Positions 62,413 to 64,000 of a DNA stretch of 64,000 bases are shown in pieces. Source of the DNA: CAVPJW01 sp963705525 (lineage in GTDB: Bacteria; Acidobacteriota; Vicinamibacteria; Vicinamibacterales; CAVPJW01); contig CAVPJW010000007.1 in NCBI GenBank assembly GCA_963705525.1, forward strand, positions 496,001 through 560,000, in the 5' to 3' direction. The translations under genes were made by a program, and so were the position numbers. Numbering within the stretch: the first letter of the stretch is position 1; each line of letters begins with the position of its first letter. Below the pieces are notes generated by a model. The model had not been told where the DNA came from. It worked only from the letters and a program-made list of their open reading frames with translations, and ran no database searches.

Positions 62413-62446
62413 CGATGCTCCTTCTCGGGGTCGCGGCCCTCGGGCC

Positions 62447-62692
62447 TCACGTGTCAGCCACCTCGACTTTGAAGCTTTCTATCACGGGGTTTGCCAGCAC
62501 CTTGTCGGCGACCTCCGAGGCGATTGCGCGCACCTCATCCGCCGACCGCCCATCGACATCGAGCTCGAAGTACTTGCCCTGCCTGACATCCTGCACGGCT
62601 CGATATCCGAGCGACTGCAGGGCATCCGCGATGGTCTTGCCCTGCGGATCGAAGACAGACTGTTTGAGAGACACCAGAACTCGCGCACGCAT
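62447..62692 (-). CDS. purS: FGAM synthase small subunit PurS
   Basis: A protein of 81 residues, the full size of PurS, which bridges PurQ and PurL. Characteristic segments are VLVSLKQSVFDPQGKTIADA and VRQGKYFELDV. The start overlaps the stop of purB by one base. Confidence 0.95.
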   Translation of the reverse strand: MRARVLVSLKQSVFDPQGKTIADALQSLGYRAVQDVRQGKYFELDVDGRSADEVRAIASEVADKVLANPVIESFKVEVADT

Positions 62693-63996
62693 CAGGCCGG
62701 AACCTCCTGGAAGACCCGCTCGAAGATGTGATCAACGTGGCGGAGGTGAAACGACAGGTCGAAGGCCCGTGCAATCTCGCCTGGATCGAGCGTCCTTCGG
62801 ATATCCGCGTCCTGCTCGACGAGTGGCCGGAACGCGAGGCCTTCGTTGATTGCGCGCATGGCGCTCCGCTGAACCCACTCATAGGCCTGCTCGCGCGACA
62901 CGCCCTTCGCGGTCAGCTCGAGCAGCACGGTACCCGAAAAAACGATGCCGCGCGAGCGCTCGAGATTCTCGAGCATCCGTTCGGGATGCACCACCATGCC
63001 GCGGACGATGCGAGTGAAACGACGAAGCATGTGGTCGAGCGCGATGAAACTGTCGGGGAAGATCACCCGTTCGACCGACGAATGAGAGATGTCGCGCTCG
63101 TGCCAGAGCGCCACATTCTCGAAGGCCGCCATCGAATTGGCCCGGAGCAGCCGGGCGAGACCGCAAATCTGTTCGCACCCGATCGGGTTCCGCTTGTGGG
63201 GCATGGCGGAAGAGCCCTTCTGTCCTTTGCCGAATGGCTCCTCGACTTCGCCGATCTCGGTTTTCTGCAGTCCGCGAATCTCGAGCGCGAATGTTTCGAG
63301 CGACGCGCCAGCGATCGCCAGGGCCGCCATCAGCTCCGCGTGCCGGTCGCGCTGAATCACCTGCGAGGCCACGCTCACGGGCCAGAGCCCGAGCGCCGCG
63401 CACGCGCGCGCTTCGATGGCCGGCTCAAGATGCGCGTAGGTGCCGACGGCGCCCGACAATTTCCCAACGCTGATCGTCTCGCGGGCGGCCCTCACGCGGC
63501 CCATGTCGCGCAGCACTTCCGCATACCACAGCGCCAGCTTGACGCCGAACGTCATGGGCTCGGCGTGGACGCCATGCGTTCTGCCGATCATCGGCGTTCG
63601 GCGATGCTCCTCCGCACGCGCGCGAATGGCTTCGGCCAACGCCTCGAGGTCTGACAGGATCAGGCTGCAGGCCTCCCGCATCTGGATGGCCTGCGCCGTG
63701 TCGATCACGTCAGATGAAGTCAGGCCGAAGTGGAACCATCTCGCCGACGGCCCGACATGCTCGGCGACCGCGGTCGTAAACGCGATCACATCGTGCTGCG
63801 TCGTCTGCTCGATTTCTTCGATGCGGTGAATGTCGAACGCAGCGCGCCGGCGGATGTCGGCCACGGCATCCCGCGGCACCATGCCGGCGTCCGCCATCGC
63901 GTCGAGTGCGGCCAGCTCCACGGCCAGCCAGGTCTCATAGCGGCGCTGGTCGCTCCAGATGCGGCCCATTTCGGGGTTGGTGTAGCGGGCGATCAT
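62692..63996 (-). CDS. purB: Adenylosuccinate lyase
   Basis: A protein of 434 residues acting at two points of purine synthesis (SAICAR to AICAR; adenylosuccinate to AMP). The superfamily signature is GQKGSSAMPHKRNPIGCEQI, with TSSDVIDTAQAI as the catalytic His/Ser region. The N-terminus IARYTNPEMGRIWSDQRRYE matches the family start, so the gene is complete despite lying four bases from the window edge. It is the first visible gene of the purB-S-Q-x-L-F run. Confidence 0.97.
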   Translation of the reverse strand: MIARYTNPEMGRIWSDQRRYETWLAVELAALDAMADAGMVPRDAVADIRRRAAFDIHRIEEIEQTTQHDVIAFTTAVAEHVGPSARWFHFGLTSSDVIDTAQAIQMREACSLILSDLEALAEAIRARAEEHRRTPMIGRTHGVHAEPMTFGVKLALWYAEVLRDMGRVRAARETISVGKLSGAVGTYAHLEPAIEARACAALGLWPVSVASQVIQRDRHAELMAALAIAGASLETFALEIRGLQKTEIGEVEEPFGKGQKGSSAMPHKRNPIGCEQICGLARLLRANSMAAFENVALWHERDISHSSVERVIFPDSFIALDHMLRRFTRIVRGMVVHPERMLENLERSRGIVFSGTVLLELTAKGVSREQAYEWVQRSAMRAINEGLAFRPLVEQDADIRRTLDPGEIARAFDLSFHLRHVDHIFERVFQEVPA

Positions 63997-64000
63997 GATT

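Overview
The window is GC-rich bacterial DNA from a Gram-negative (many signal peptides and outer-membrane beta-barrels). My best inference is Acidobacteriota, probably class Vicinamibacteria. The reasons are a eukaryotic-type Ser/Thr kinase, a secreted S8 protease with appended lectin-like domains, HEAT-repeat and DUF3014 proteins, and very characteristic word-like intergenic hairpin repeats. Placement of the complete 16S gene at about 31660-33214 (minus strand) would settle it.

Layout. 1-15130 (+): the end of an F1Fo ATP synthase operon (atpD end, atpC), a SulP permease, then a long run of cell-envelope genes. These are several beta-barrels, a DUF3011-barrel fusion, a secreted amidohydrolase, a secreted glutaminase fused to a DcaP-like porin, a second frameshifted glutaminase, a DUF481 protein and a large Tyr/Gly-rich secreted protein. 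15280-21586: a SpoIIAA-like protein, then the operon aspartase - DASS carboxylate transporter - AspT-type antiporter - periplasmic asparaginase (frameshifted). 21612-27449: a small barrel protein, a frameshifted MscS channel, an internally deleted VIT-family pseudogene, a tetraheme cytochrome c, a UspA protein and an orphan MlaF-like ATPase. 27500-33552 (-): a complete rRNA operon (16S, tRNA-Ile, tRNA-Ala, 23S, 5S) with promoter, processing stems and terminator. 33739-43347: glycopolymer-type membrane protein, tyrS, a short LuxR-type regulator, a kinase/M48 chimera, the S8 protease, a YkuE-like phosphoesterase, and a coupled sigma factor/anti-sigma/small protein operon. 43500-45232 (-): purN, purM. 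45307-54592 (+): a form I aerobic carbon monoxide dehydrogenase cluster (coxD, coxE, coxM, coxS, coxL, coxG, XdhC-like, MocA-like, coxI), followed by a NifU-like scaffold, DUF3014 and cupin genes. 56464-63996 (-): purB-purS-purQ-small membrane protein-purL-purF and a HEAT-repeat protein.

How the genes fit together. The 4.4-21.6 kb part reads as an envelope-based system for using amides and acidic amino acids. Glutaminase tethered to a porin and asparaginase in the periplasm would release Glu, Asp and ammonia. AspT/DASS carriers would move the dicarboxylates, and aspartase would turn Asp into fumarate. Two promoters in this region share a nearly identical palindrome (CTCCGA-N4-TCGGAG) about 135 bp upstream of a sigma54-like GG-N10-GC element, which suggests one enhancer-binding regulator controls both blocks. 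Several genes here are frameshifted, whereas I see no frameshift after 24.5 kb, so the system may be decaying in this strain (or this part of the assembly is poorer). The cox cluster carries the AYRCSFR active-site motif of true CO dehydrogenase and points to CO (possibly atmospheric CO) oxidation as an energy source.
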